DNA from: Streptacidiphilus sp. P02-A3a
Lineage (GTDB): Bacteria; Actinomycetota; Actinomycetes; Streptomycetales; Streptomycetaceae
Assembly: GCF_014084105.1 (NCBI RefSeq)
Contig: NZ_CP048289.1
Span: 6,209,922 to 6,273,921, forward strand
DNA: 64,000 nt
Reading direction: 5' to 3'
The translations under genes and the position numbers were made by a program. Positions 14,601-23,757 of the stretch are shown here, in pieces. How positions within the stretch are numbered: the first letter of the stretch is position 1; each line of letters starts with the position of its first letter. The notes beneath the pieces were generated by a model. The model saw nothing but the letters and a program-made list of their open reading frames with translations, had not been told where the DNA came from and did no database searches.

Positions 14601-16787
14601 TCAGGGGGTCACCGACAGGGCGAAGAGGTGGATCGCGGGCTGGTTCGGCAAGGTCACGCTCCGTACCGTCTTGCCCGCCGTCAGCGGGATGGTGTTGCTG
14701 AACACCTGGTAACTGATGCCGAAGTTGGCCGGGCCGGTGGGGGTGTCGCGGTGGTCCGTGGTGATCGCGACCCGCGCGCCGTAGGCGGTGGGCGGAGTGC
14801 AGCACCAGTTGGGGAAGCCGAGCTGGCCGGTGCTGGTGCTGCCGTCGGTGTAGGTGACGGTGACCGGGGCGGAGACGGCGCCGGTCTCCGAGCCGAGGAA
14901 GGCCAGGCTGCTGCCCGTGCCGGAGAGGGTGACCTGTTCGCCGGAGGCGGCCACGTTGTCCGGGGTTCCGGCGGCGGCGGTGGGCCAGCTGAAGCCGAGG
15001 CCGTTGGCGCTGACCGTGGCGCCGGGGGTGACCCCGGCCGTGGCCAGCGCCTGGGCGGAGTAGCTGTCGCCGGTGGAGTCGAAGTCGCCCGGGGTCGGGG
15101 CGCTCTCCGAGGTGACGCCGACGTTGTTGAAGGCGGCCGAGAGGGTCGGGTACGGGACCGTACTGGTGATCGTCCGTTCGCCGCTGACCTGTCCGGCCCC
15201 GGCGGATCCGGCCCGGTACCTGGCGGTGGCGGTGATCTCGCTGACGGTGGTGCCCGGGGCCGCGTTCCTCGGGCCCTTGACGGTGACCACGGCGTACGCC
15301 GCCGCGCCGGTGCGCACATCGCCCAGCCGGGTGCTGACCGGGGAGACCGTCCAGCCCTTGGGCGCGCTCACCGACAGCCGGACGTCGGACAGCCGGGCCG
15401 CGCCGTGGTCGCTCAGGCTGATCAGGTAACTGTCGGGCCTGGCTGCGGTGCTGACGTCCTGCCAGCTGATCGCGGTGGCCGGTTGCAGCCCGCGGGAGGC
15501 CCCGGCCCCGACCCGGTAGATCACGGTCGCGTGCGGCGGGACGTCCGCCGAGATGGTGCCGTCGGTCTGGGTGACCGCCTTGGTCACCAGGTTCCTCAGC
15601 TGGTACGAGGAGCCCTTGCCGAACCCGGCGGCGGCGGCCGTGGTGGTGATCGTCAGGGCCTGGTCGGAGGAGTTGAACAGGGCGACCGCGCGGTCGCCGC
15701 CCGCCAGCGGCTTGGCCAGCACGTTGTAGCCGGTGCCCTGGGCCACGATCCGGCCCTGCACCCCGAGCGGGTCCTGGTCGACGGCGATGACGTCCTTGTT
15801 GCCGAGCGCGGCCAGCGCGCCCGGGGTGAGCTTGGTCAGGTCGGTGCTGGAGATCAGCGGCGCGGCCATCATCGCCCACAGCGAGACCTGGCTCTGGATC
15901 TCGTCCTGGGTCAGTCCGGAGTCACCGGCGAGCAGGAAGTCCGGGTCGTTCCAGCGGCCGGGGCGCTGCAGGTCGGCCAGGCCGACGTTGTAGCCGTAGT
16001 TGTAGGAGATGGCGCTCCACTTGGCCGCGCCGCTCTCCTGGCCGAGCGCGGTGTCCGCGCCCTCCCGCCACAGGTTGCCGAGCTGGGCGGACCACTTGAT
16101 CACGGTGTCCCAGTCGGGGGTGCCCTGGAAGTACGCCGGGGCCGAGATCGAGAAGACCATCTTGCGGCCGCTGTGCAGCAGCGCCTGGCTCATCGCGGCG
16201 TAGGTGGCGTAGTAGGCCTGCTCGTCGGTCTGCCCGCTGGGGGTGGGCACGTTGCAGCCGTCGAGTTTGACGTAGTCGACGCCCCAGGCGGCGAACAGGT
16301 CGGCGTCCTGCTGCCAGTGGCCCTCGGAGCCCGGATAGCCGCCGCAGGTCTCCGTACCGGCGTCCTCGTAGATGCCGAACTTCAGCCCCAGCTCGTGCAG
16401 TTGCCTGCCGACGTAGGCCATTCCGTCGGGGAACCTGGTCGGGTCGGCGACCAGGTTGCCGGAGGAGTCGCGGTTGGGCGCCATCCAGCAGTCGTCGATG
16501 GTGACGGTGTTGTAGCCCTTGGCCGCCAGGCCGCTGGTGACCAGGGCGTGGGCGTTGGCGAGCACGATCTGCTCGTTCTCGCCGCACTGGTAGTACGACC
16601 AGTCGTTCCAGCCCATGGGCGGGGTCGGCGCGTAGTTCGGATACTGGCCGGGGGCGGCCGTGCCGGCGGCCGACGGCGCGGCCGAGGCCGGGGTGGCCAG
16701 CAGCAGTCCGGCGGACGCGGTGGCGAGCGCGCAGCTCGCCGCGAGCGTCGCACGGATGCGCCGATGGAGGGGGAAGTCACAGGGCAA
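14601..16787 (-). CDS. Secreted alpha-galactosidase (GH27) with C-terminal domains
   Basis: A 728-residue exported enzyme. The signal peptide is about residues 1-36 (cleavage near ASA-AP). The GH27 barrel starts PPMGWNDWSYYQC; the nucleophile is D176 in YVKLDGCN and the acid/base D281 in RWNDPDFL. After the beta-sandwich that closes GH27 enzymes (to about 440), a NEW3-like domain (SVSAPKGWTVSPVSTRL) and a C-terminal module of about 180 residues follow, ending in FALSVTP, similar to extensions in large Streptomyces alpha-galactosidases. It releases galactose from galactomannan, raffinose-type sugars or melibiose outside the cell. It is monocistronic between a terminator and its own promoter region. 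Confidence 0.9.
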   Translation of the reverse strand: MPCDFPLHRRIRATLAASCALATASAGLLLATPASAAPSAAGTAAPGQYPNYAPTPPMGWNDWSYYQCGENEQIVLANAHALVTSGLAAKGYNTVTIDDCWMAPNRDSSGNLVADPTRFPDGMAYVGRQLHELGLKFGIYEDAGTETCGGYPGSEGHWQQDADLFAAWGVDYVKLDGCNVPTPSGQTDEQAYYATYAAMSQALLHSGRKMVFSISAPAYFQGTPDWDTVIKWSAQLGNLWREGADTALGQESGAAKWSAISYNYGYNVGLADLQRPGRWNDPDFLLAGDSGLTQDEIQSQVSLWAMMAAPLISSTDLTKLTPGALAALGNKDVIAVDQDPLGVQGRIVAQGTGYNVLAKPLAGGDRAVALFNSSDQALTITTTAAAAGFGKGSSYQLRNLVTKAVTQTDGTISADVPPHATVIYRVGAGASRGLQPATAISWQDVSTAARPDSYLISLSDHGAARLSDVRLSVSAPKGWTVSPVSTRLGDVRTGAAAYAVVTVKGPRNAAPGTTVSEITATARYRAGSAGAGQVSGERTITSTVPYPTLSAAFNNVGVTSESAPTPGDFDSTGDSYSAQALATAGVTPGATVSANGLGFSWPTAAAGTPDNVAASGEQVTLSGTGSSLAFLGSETGAVSAPVTVTYTDGSTSTGQLGFPNWCCTPPTAYGARVAITTDHRDTPTGPANFGISYQVFSNTIPLTAGKTVRSVTLPNQPAIHLFALSVTP

Positions 16788-16840
16788 CCTCGCAGGTTCG
16801 GTCGGGCCGAATGGGCGGCTGGTCCGGAACAGCTGAGGGA

Positions 16841-16871
16841 TTGTCTACTCGTATCTGCTCGTAGTTGACAA
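16841..16871 (-). promoter_or_regulatory. Operator-like repeats upstream of the alpha-galactosidase
   Basis: On the minus strand a TTGTCA box is followed 18 bp later by TAGACA, a plausible -35/-10 pair. Between them TACGAG occurs twice with a 10-bp period. The outer TTGTC and GACAA also form an inverted repeat. This looks like a regulated promoter about 55 bp upstream of the start. Confidence 0.45.
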
Positions 16872-16955
16872 GAGTGCCATCAAAATAAGCAGAACTGAGC
16901 ATGAGTCATGCGCGATTGGGCATACTTGTGCCGAGGCCCCTGGACCGCCCGGGGA

Positions 16956-17555
16956 TCAGCGGTCCAGCGCGCAGCCGGTGACCGTGGCGGCGAAGCCGTG
17001 CAGCAGGTGCAGCACCTCGCCGCGGTGGCGGCGGCCGGACAGCACGTCCATCTGGTAGCCGTCCTCCAACGCCACGAAGTTGCCCGCCAGTTCGCGCGGC
17101 GGGGCGGTGAGCCGGAAGTACCCCTGGGCCTCCCCCAGCAGCAGCACCCCGTAGTAGACCGCGACCTGACGCTCCGTCAATGTCGCGTCCAGGGCCGCGA
17201 CCCGGGGGTCGCGCAGGCTGCGCGGGCAGTACTCGAAGAGCAGTCGGGGGATGGTGTCGTCGGGGCCGGTCGCGACGCCCGCGTCGATGCAGGCGAGCAG
17301 CCGGTCGCGGGCGTCCGGCAGCCGCTCGGCCGCCTCCTCGCGGCGGGCACAGAAGCGTTCGATGCCCCGCTGGAAGGTCTCGTTCATGAGCTCGTCCAGA
17401 TCGCCGTAGTAGTAGAGGACGGCGGCCGGGGTGACCCCCGCCTCCTCGGCGACGTCGCGCAGCCGCAGGCCTTCGAGGCCGCGCGCGAGCAGTGCCCGCC
17501 GAGCGGCCTCGCCGAGCTGGGCCCGCCGCGCCTCTTGATCCTTCTGTCGAGCCAT
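16956..17555 (-). CDS. TetR-family regulator
   Basis: A 199-residue repressor starting MARQKDQEARRAQL. The helix-turn-helix is LRLRDVAEEAGVTPAAVLYYYGDLDEL (about 31-57). The C-terminal ligand domain is all-helical and resembles the BetI-like group. The start at 17555 avoids a spurious upstream extension. It is divergent from the amino-acid permease and amidase genes, sharing a 115-bp promoter region with a palindrome, so these are its likely targets. Confidence 0.85.
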   Translation of the reverse strand: MARQKDQEARRAQLGEAARRALLARGLEGLRLRDVAEEAGVTPAAVLYYYGDLDELMNETFQRGIERFCARREEAAERLPDARDRLLACIDAGVATGPDDTIPRLLFEYCPRSLRDPRVAALDATLTERQVAVYYGVLLLGEAQGYFRLTAPPRELAGNFVALEDGYQMDVLSGRRHRGEVLHLLHGFAATVTGCALDR

Positions 17556-17612
17556 GGCTCCAGTCTTCCAGATCATTGACTAAACGTAGCCGTAGCGAGA
17601 TCTTGCCTGCCC

Positions 17613-17651
17613 TTGACGTGGGACATCCCCTTCTCTTAAATCACTGTTTAA
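17613..17651 (+). promoter_or_regulatory. Permease promoter with operator palindrome
   Basis: -35 TTGACG (17613-17618), 17-bp spacer, -10 TTAAAT (17636-17641). The -10 lies inside the inverted repeat TTAAATCACTGTTTAA (17636-17651), a good site for repression by the neighbouring TetR protein. GGAAGGAGGG precedes the ATG. Confidence 0.6.
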
Positions 17652-17670
17652 CAAAAGGAAGGAGGGCTCC

Positions 17671-19170
17671 ATGACCACGAACCTGTCCGAGCGGACCACC
17701 CCCGAACCGCCCCAGGGCCGCGACAAGGGCCTGGCGGCCGGCTCGGTCGGCCTGCTGTCGATGGTCTCCCTCGGCCTCGCCTCGGTCGCCCCGGCCTACA
17801 GCATCACCGTCACCCTGGGGCTGGTGACGCTCGTCGTCGGCCACCTGGCCCCCGCCGCGCTCCTGGTCGGCTTCGTGCCGATCCTGTGCACCGCCTACGC
17901 CTTCCGCGAGCTCAACCGGGTGATGCCGGACTGCGGCACCAACTTCGTCTGGATCACCCGCGCCTTCGGTCCCTGGAGCGGCTGGATCTTCGGCAACTGG
18001 ATCCCGCAGATCGCCACCCTGATCGCCATGACCGCGCTCTCCCAGGTCGGCGCGACCAGCCTGCTCTCCCTGGTCGGCCTGAGCTCCTACGCCGCCCGGA
18101 CGGTGCCGGTGACCCTGCTCGGACTGCTGCTGCTGGCCGTGGCCACCGCCGTGGCCTACCGGGGCGTCCAGCTCTCGGCCGCGATCCAGAACGGCATGGT
18201 CGCCATCCAGTTCGTCGCCCTGATCGGCTTCGGCATCGCCGCGCTCGCCCACCACCACGCGGCCACCCCCTCCCTGGCCTGGGTGAACCCCCTCGGCTTC
18301 CACGGCACCGGCCCGTTCGCCGAGTCGGTGCTGCTCTGCCTGTTCATCTACTGGGGCTGGGACTCGGCGCTCACCGTCAACGAGGAGGCCCGCGACCGCA
18401 CCCGGGCCCCCGGCCGGGCCGCCGTGATCTCCACCGTGACCCTGCTCGGCACCTACCTGTTCACCGCCGTGGCCGCGATCAGCTTCGCCGGGACCGGCAG
18501 CACCGGCCTGGGGCTCGGCAACCAGGCCAACGCCGCCGACGTGCTGGCGACGCTCGCCCCCGCCGCGCTCGGCGGGCCGGTGGCCAAGGTGGTCCAGCTC
18601 GCGGTCTGCCTGTCCGCCGTCGCCGGGCTGCTCACCTGCGTGGTCTCCACCGCCCGGCCCAACGTGTCGGTGGCCTCGCACGGCGCGATGCCGCGGATCT
18701 TCGCCCGGGTGCACCCGCGTTTCCGCACCCCCACCTTCGCCACGCTGTTCAGCGGCGTGCTGGCCGCGGTCCTGCTCACCTCGCTCACCGCCGCCTCGCC
18801 CTCCTTCCTGAGCGACGCGATCCTCTCCATCGGCCTGATGGTGTGCTCGTACTACGGAGCCACCGCCTTCGCCTGCGTCTGGCACTTCCGCCGCGAGCTG
18901 CGCGGCTCCGCCCACGCGCTGGTCTTCAAGGGCCTGCTGCCGCTGGCGGGCGGCCTGATGATGCTCGCCGCGTTCCTGCGCAGCGCGCACGACATGCTCG
19001 CCCCCGGCTACGGCAGCACCTCCTTCGACGGCGTCGGCGGCGTGTTCCTGCTCGGCATGGGGTCGATGGTGTTCGGCATCGCCGTCACCGCGCTGATGCG
19101 CGTGCTCCACCCCGGCTTCTTCCGCAACGGCCGGACCACCGTCACCGACCTGATCATCACCGAGGACTGA
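17671..19170 (+). CDS. APC-family amino acid / amine permease
   Basis: A 499-residue inner-membrane transporter with about 12 hydrophobic helices. The first helix carries GLASVAPAYSITVTLG, where unwound-helix residues bind substrate in the APC fold; the YWGWDSALTVNEEARD stretch is typical of actinobacterial APC members. It is followed after 4 bp by the nitrilase-family gene, so both are co-transcribed. The amidase suggests uptake of an amide- or amine-containing compound; polyamines or amino acids are candidates. Confidence 0.88.
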   Translation: MTTNLSERTTPEPPQGRDKGLAAGSVGLLSMVSLGLASVAPAYSITVTLGLVTLVVGHLAPAALLVGFVPILCTAYAFRELNRVMPDCGTNFVWITRAFGPWSGWIFGNWIPQIATLIAMTALSQVGATSLLSLVGLSSYAARTVPVTLLGLLLLAVATAVAYRGVQLSAAIQNGMVAIQFVALIGFGIAALAHHHAATPSLAWVNPLGFHGTGPFAESVLLCLFIYWGWDSALTVNEEARDRTRAPGRAAVISTVTLLGTYLFTAVAAISFAGTGSTGLGLGNQANAADVLATLAPAALGGPVAKVVQLAVCLSAVAGLLTCVVSTARPNVSVASHGAMPRIFARVHPRFRTPTFATLFSGVLAAVLLTSLTAASPSFLSDAILSIGLMVCSYYGATAFACVWHFRRELRGSAHALVFKGLLPLAGGLMMLAAFLRSAHDMLAPGYGSTSFDGVGGVFLLGMGSMVFGIAVTALMRVLHPGFFRNGRTTVTDLIITED

Positions 19171-19174
19171 ACCC

Positions 19175-20050
19175 ATGCGCACCCTGGCCATCGCCGCCCT
19201 CCAGACCCGCCCCGTGACGCACGACCTCGCGGCCTCCTGGCGGCGCTTCCGCGAACAGGTACTGGCCGTCCGGGCCGCCTTCCCGCAGGTCCAGCTGGTC
19301 ACCGTGCCGGAGTTGCTGCTGGCGGCCGAGGCGCCGCTGCTGGAGGCCCGGGAGGACTGGACCGAGCAGGCCGCCGTGCCCGTGCCCGGCGAGCTCACCG
19401 ACCGGCTCTGCGACCTCGCCCGGGAGACCGGACTGTGGCTGGTCCCCGGCAGCCTCTACGAACGCGCCGCCGACGGGCGGATCCACAACACCGCCCTGGC
19501 CGTCTCGCCCGAGGGCCGGATCGCCGCGACCTACCGCAAGGTCTTCCCCTGGCAGCCCTGGGAGAGCTGCGCCCCGGGCAGCGACTTCGTCGTCTTCGAC
19601 ATCCCCGACATCGGCCGGATCGGCCTGGCCATCTGCTACGACGGCTCCTTCCCGGAGACCGTGCGGCAGCTCGCCTGGCTGGGTGCCGAGGTGATCATCC
19701 AGCCGACGCTGACCACCACCCGCGACCGGGAGCTGGAACTGGTCTGCGCCCGCGCCAACGCCTGGACCAACCAGGTCTACGTGGTCAACGTGAACGCCGC
19801 CGACCCGGCCGGGGTCGGCGCCAGCGCCATCGTCGACCCCGAGGGCATCGTCCGCCAGCAGGCCGGTTCCGGGGAGGAGATCCTGGTCGACGTGCTCGAC
19901 CTGGACGCGGTGACCCGGGTCCGCGCCCACGGCAGCACCGGCCTGAACCGGCCCTGGGACCAGATCGCCCGGTACGGCTCAGAGATCAACCTGCCCATGT
20001 ACGGCGGCGGCTTCCGGACCCCGCCGTGGCACCCCTCCGCCCGGGCCTGA
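19175..20050 (+). CDS. Carbon-nitrogen hydrolase (nitrilase superfamily)
   Basis: A 291-residue cytoplasmic amidase. The catalytic triad is visible: E46 (TVPELLL), K122 (YRKVFPW) and C154 (AICYDGSFPE). Members include aliphatic amidases, formamidases and N-carbamoyl-amine hydrolases, all releasing ammonia from C-N bonds through a cysteine thioester. The start is 4 bp after the permease stop. With the divergent TetR gene the three form an amide/amine uptake and use unit. Exact substrate unknown. Confidence 0.88.
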   Translation: MRTLAIAALQTRPVTHDLAASWRRFREQVLAVRAAFPQVQLVTVPELLLAAEAPLLEAREDWTEQAAVPVPGELTDRLCDLARETGLWLVPGSLYERAADGRIHNTALAVSPEGRIAATYRKVFPWQPWESCAPGSDFVVFDIPDIGRIGLAICYDGSFPETVRQLAWLGAEVIIQPTLTTTRDRELELVCARANAWTNQVYVVNVNAADPAGVGASAIVDPEGIVRQQAGSGEEILVDVLDLDAVTRVRAHGSTGLNRPWDQIARYGSEINLPMYGGGFRTPPWHPSARA

Positions 20051-20095
20051 CCCGGCTCCGGGCCGCCCGCCCCCGCGCGGGTGGCCGCGACGCGC

Positions 20096-20129
20096 GGGCG
20101 GGGCGGGCACCGGCGTGCCCGCCCCGCCC
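20096..20129. terminator. Bidirectional terminator
   Basis: A perfect 15-bp stem GGGCGGGGCGGGCAC with loop CGGC and its complement, placed between the convergent amidase and pullulanase genes. Confidence 0.85.
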
Positions 20130-20139
20130 ATCCGGTGCT

Positions 20140-23100
20140 TCAGCGCTGGACGAAGACCGCCACGGTGTAGCCGGGGACGGTGAAGCTCCCGGTGGCCGGG
20201 TCGAAGGCGGACTGCCTGACCACCGGGTCGGTGCCGCCGGCCTGGACCGGGTCGAGCGCCTGCCGGGTGCCGGCCAGTCCGGCGAGGGTCTGCGTCCGGG
20301 TGGTACCGGTGGCGTTGTAGATCACCGTGACCGAGGCGTAGCCGCCCAGTCCGTGCCCGTCCAGGTGCTCGGTGATCACCCCGGGCACCTGCCCGGCGGT
20401 GCCCGACAGCGGGAAGCCGACCCGCTGCCGCACGGCCTCGGCGGTGGTCAGCGAGAACAGCGGGGAGGACTTCTTGATCTCCAGGAACTGCTGGAACTCG
20501 TCCGTGGAGTCCTGGGTCGCGGCGCAGGTCGGGACCAGCGCCGGGTTCGCCAGCAGCGGCTGGGCGTAGGACCACAGCGACTGGTTGGACGCGGCCATCG
20601 GCAGGCCCCGGCCGAAGCCGTTGCCGTCGGCGCAGTTCCACTGGATGTCGTTGAACCAGTCGCCGCTGTCGTACGAGTTGGAGTCCAGCGACTTGGAGCG
20701 CAGCAGGTCGGTGCCCGCCTGGGCGAATCCGGGCCCCTCGCCGAGGGTGCTGGTGGCCAGGTCGAGTGCCTGGATCCGGGCCCGGTCGGCCGGGCTGGTG
20801 CCGGAGGCCAGCTTGTAGACGAGCGTGTCGTACAGCGCGAGGTTGTCGTGCGCGTCGACGTAGTCGACGGCCTCGCCGGGGGCCGCGGTGTACCCGGCCG
20901 GTACTCCGTTGTAGTCCACGCCGCTGCCGGCGACCCGGCTGCCCTCGGTGTCGGTGAAGCGGTAGTCGGCGAGGTCGCCGGTCAGGCCGAGTTCCACCAG
21001 GTCCGTGTCGTGCAGCAGGGTGGTCCGCTGCTGGGCGGGGGTGCCGTTGACCGGGTCGTCGTCGGGTTCGGTGTACTGGCCGGAGCCGAAGCCCTGGATC
21101 CGCGGGTCGGTGTCGAAGGGGCTGCCGCCGCGCACCGCGTCGCGCAGCCGGTCGTTGAAGGTGCCGATGCCGGTCCCGGCCATGTTGGCCTGGGTGGCCT
21201 GGACGAAGCGGGCGTCGTTGGCGACCACGCCGAAGTTCCAACCCTCCCCGTACAGGGTCTCCGCCGTGCCGTCGATGCCGTCCCGGCTCGCGGTGAGCCG
21301 GTCCAGTGAGGACCTGACGTCGAGCATGGTGCTCTTCGGGTCCAGGCCCATCAGGTCGAAGCGGAAGCCGTCGATGTGGTACTCCTTCGCCCAGGTGGTG
21401 ACCGAGTCGACGACCAGCTTGTTCATCATCGCGTTCTCCGGCGCGGTGTCGGCGCAGCAGGAGTCGGTGGTGACCGCGCCGTTGGCGTCCAGGCGCTGGT
21501 AGTAGCCGGGGACGATCTGGTCCAGGACCGAGTTCGGGTCCTCGCCGGAGGCGGCGGTGTGGTTGTAGACGACGTCCATGACCACCCGCAGTCCGGCCTT
21601 GTGCAGGGCGGCGACCATGTCGCGCAGCTGCACGGTGCGGGCGGCGCCGGTGGAGTCGGTCGCGTAGGCGCCCTCCGGGACGGTGAAGTGCAGCGGGTTG
21701 TAGCCCCAGTTGTAGCCGTCGGTCTCCTGGGTCCGGGTGATGCAGGCCTGCTGCTGGTCCGAGTCCGGTGCGAAGCCCGCCAGGTCGCACGGCGGCTGCG
21801 CCTGGTCGGCGCGGACCTGCGGGACTCCGGCGAAGTCGAAGGTCGGCATGATCTGGACGGTGGTCACCCCGGCCTTGGCGAGCACCTCCAGGTGCTTCAT
21901 CCCGGCCGAGTCGGGGTCGGTGAAGGCGAGGTAGGTGCCGCGTTCGGCGGCCGGGACGGTGGTGTCGGCCTCGGAGAAGTCGCGGACGCTCAGCTCCTGG
22001 ATCTCCTGCTGGGTGCTGGGGATCGGCTTGGGCGAGCGGCTGTCGGCGAAGGAGGCCGGGATCAGGCCGGGGTCGTCCAGGTCGACGATCTGGCTGCGGG
22101 TGGAGTCCGCGTTCAGGGCCAGCGAGTAGGGGTCGGTGACCTGGTTGGTCATCAGCTTCAGCTGGTCCGGCACCCACACGGTGACCTGGTACAGGTAGTA
22201 CGCGCCGTTCCAGCTGGGCTTTCCGGTGACCGACCAGGCGCCGGTGCGGGCGTCGCGGGTCATCGGGACCAGCGTCGGGGTGGTCGCGTCGGCGCCGTCG
22301 TAGAGCTCGACGTCGACGTTCCGCGCGGTGGGCGCCCACACCGTGAGCGTGGGCGTCCGGCCGTGGAAGACCGGGCCGAACGTGGTGCGGGCGGCCGGGG
22401 CCGCGTAGAGGTCGTCCAGCACCCCGGCGGTCTGCAGCGAGGTGGCGGCGCTGAGGTCGCCGTGCGCGTCCAGCGCGGCCACGGCGACCTGGCCGCGCAG
22501 CAGTTGGGCGGCCCGCGCGGCGTACCCGGCCGGGACCCGCAGCGCGCCGAGGGCGGCCAGGTCGGGGTACTTCTTCCTGAGCGCGGCGGGCAGCCCGGCC
22601 GGGTCGTAGGTCAGCGGGATGACGGTGCCGCCGGTGAGCCCGGTACCGCCCTCGGACAGGCCGCCGTCGGCGGAGGCGGCCAGCTGGTAGCTCTGGTCGG
22701 CCGGGTCGGCGCCCAGGTTCCAGGCGATGTAGCCGGTGGACAGCCAGTAGGCCTGGGCCTTGACCAGGCTGGGCTTGGCCACTCCGGGGTAGACGCTGAG
22801 CTGGTGCGAGGTGCTGTTGTAGCTGAAGGTCGTGGTGGCGTCGTCGGTGGCGACGGTGAAGCCCGCCGCCGCGCCGCCGGGCGTCCCGTCCTGGCCGTAG
22901 CTGACGGCGCCGGTCAGCCCGAGGGCGGTCCTCGCCTGGTAGGTACCGGCGGGCAGGGCGCTGGTGGTGAAGGTGTAGGTGCCGTCGCCCTCCGGGTCCT
23001 CCAGCCAGGACTGGACGCAGCTCGCGGCCCAGTCGGCGCAGCCCAGGGCGTGCTCGAAGTCGCCGACCGCGACCGGGACCGGGTCGTTGACGGTGTCGGT

Positions 23101-23505
23101 GATCCAGTGGCTGCCCTGGTCGAACAGGAAGGTGACGTCGGCGCCCCCGGCCGGGACGGTCAGCGGGATGTTCGCGCCCCCGGCGGCGGCGTGCAGGCCG
23201 TAGCTGACGTCCCAACTGTCGTCCAGCGCGGCCTTGTAGGTGTAGCTGCCGGCGGGCAGGTGCGCGGTGAGCGTCCAGATGCCGCCGGGCTGCGCGGTCA
23301 TCTGGGCCTGGGCGCAGTCGGCGGCCCACTCGCTGCCGCAGCCGAGCAGGGTGTCCAGGTCGCCCGCGACGGTGACCGCGGTGGGGGCGGTGTCGGCGTG
23401 CGCGGCCGGGGCGAGCAGCAGGCCGGACAGCGCGGCGACCAGCGCCAGCGTCCCGGCCGCGGCCCGCCGCCGTCCGGGGGCGGCGGTCGGTGATGGTGGT
23501 GTCAT
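20140..23505 (-). CDS. pulA: Secreted pullulanase-type alpha-1,6-glucosidase
   Basis: A 1121-residue exported protein. The signal peptide ends near AHADTAP (about 37). Two repeated N-terminal modules (about 38-130 and 140-240) each show a GCxxWAxxCxQ segment, matching X25 modules of bacterial pullulanases. A CBM48-like region (TPTLTVWAPTARNVDVELYDG) precedes the GH13 domain, with nucleophile Asp in GFRFDLMG, acid/base Glu in LYGEGWNF and stabiliser Asp in VDAHDNLALYD. It removes alpha-1,6 branches of pullulan, amylopectin and limit dextrins. It complements the amylase and alpha-glucosidase and carries the same upstream element. Confidence 0.93.
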   Translation of the reverse strand: MTPPSPTAAPGRRRAAAGTLALVAALSGLLLAPAAHADTAPTAVTVAGDLDTLLGCGSEWAADCAQAQMTAQPGGIWTLTAHLPAGSYTYKAALDDSWDVSYGLHAAAGGANIPLTVPAGGADVTFLFDQGSHWITDTVNDPVPVAVGDFEHALGCADWAASCVQSWLEDPEGDGTYTFTTSALPAGTYQARTALGLTGAVSYGQDGTPGGAAAGFTVATDDATTTFSYNSTSHQLSVYPGVAKPSLVKAQAYWLSTGYIAWNLGADPADQSYQLAASADGGLSEGGTGLTGGTVIPLTYDPAGLPAALRKKYPDLAALGALRVPAGYAARAAQLLRGQVAVAALDAHGDLSAATSLQTAGVLDDLYAAPAARTTFGPVFHGRTPTLTVWAPTARNVDVELYDGADATTPTLVPMTRDARTGAWSVTGKPSWNGAYYLYQVTVWVPDQLKLMTNQVTDPYSLALNADSTRSQIVDLDDPGLIPASFADSRSPKPIPSTQQEIQELSVRDFSEADTTVPAAERGTYLAFTDPDSAGMKHLEVLAKAGVTTVQIMPTFDFAGVPQVRADQAQPPCDLAGFAPDSDQQQACITRTQETDGYNWGYNPLHFTVPEGAYATDSTGAARTVQLRDMVAALHKAGLRVVMDVVYNHTAASGEDPNSVLDQIVPGYYQRLDANGAVTTDSCCADTAPENAMMNKLVVDSVTTWAKEYHIDGFRFDLMGLDPKSTMLDVRSSLDRLTASRDGIDGTAETLYGEGWNFGVVANDARFVQATQANMAGTGIGTFNDRLRDAVRGGSPFDTDPRIQGFGSGQYTEPDDDPVNGTPAQQRTTLLHDTDLVELGLTGDLADYRFTDTEGSRVAGSGVDYNGVPAGYTAAPGEAVDYVDAHDNLALYDTLVYKLASGTSPADRARIQALDLATSTLGEGPGFAQAGTDLLRSKSLDSNSYDSGDWFNDIQWNCADGNGFGRGLPMAASNQSLWSYAQPLLANPALVPTCAATQDSTDEFQQFLEIKKSSPLFSLTTAEAVRQRVGFPLSGTAGQVPGVITEHLDGHGLGGYASVTVIYNATGTTRTQTLAGLAGTRQALDPVQAGGTDPVVRQSAFDPATGSFTVPGYTVAVFVQR

Positions 23506-23652
23506 CGGACCTCTCTCTGACGGAGTCTGCGGTCGCGTTCCGGGACGTCACGCGGGTCCAGCACCCGGTCACCCGGTTCCATCAGCGCGGGGTCGTGGGC
23601 AGCGGGATCGGACAACGGGAAGTTAACAGAGCCGCAACATGATGAGGAAGGC

Positions 23653-23682
23653 CTTGCAGAAACTTTCCGAATGCCGTTGCAC
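23653..23682. promoter_or_regulatory. Shared starch-gene operator, copy 3
   Basis: Contains GCAGAAACTTTCCGAAT then CGTTGCAC on the plus strand and aligns with copy 1 at 19 of 30 positions without gaps. The centre GAAACTTTC is a perfect odd palindrome. It lies about 150 bp upstream of the pullulanase start, in the opposite orientation relative to its gene compared with copies 1 and 2, which a palindromic core would tolerate. Confidence 0.5.
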
Positions 23683-23706
23683 TCCTACGGCGGCATGCGG
23701 CCGTGG

Positions 23707-23745
23707 CGCGCGGGCGGCGGTCCGGTGTCCGCCGCCGCCCGCGCG
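23707..23745 (-). terminator. Terminator after the lectin gene
   Basis: A 14-bp perfect stem CGCGCGGGCGGCGG with its complement and an 11-base loop, beginning 12 bp past the stop of the minus-strand lectin gene. Confidence 0.75.
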
Positions 23746-23757
23746 GGTCCGCCGTCG

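Noticed and set aside
19979-23572. 1197-codon minus-strand frame overlapping the pullulanase
   Set aside because: Arg/Gly/Pro-rich out-of-frame shadow; the frame at 20140-23505 has the signal peptide and GH13 motifs.
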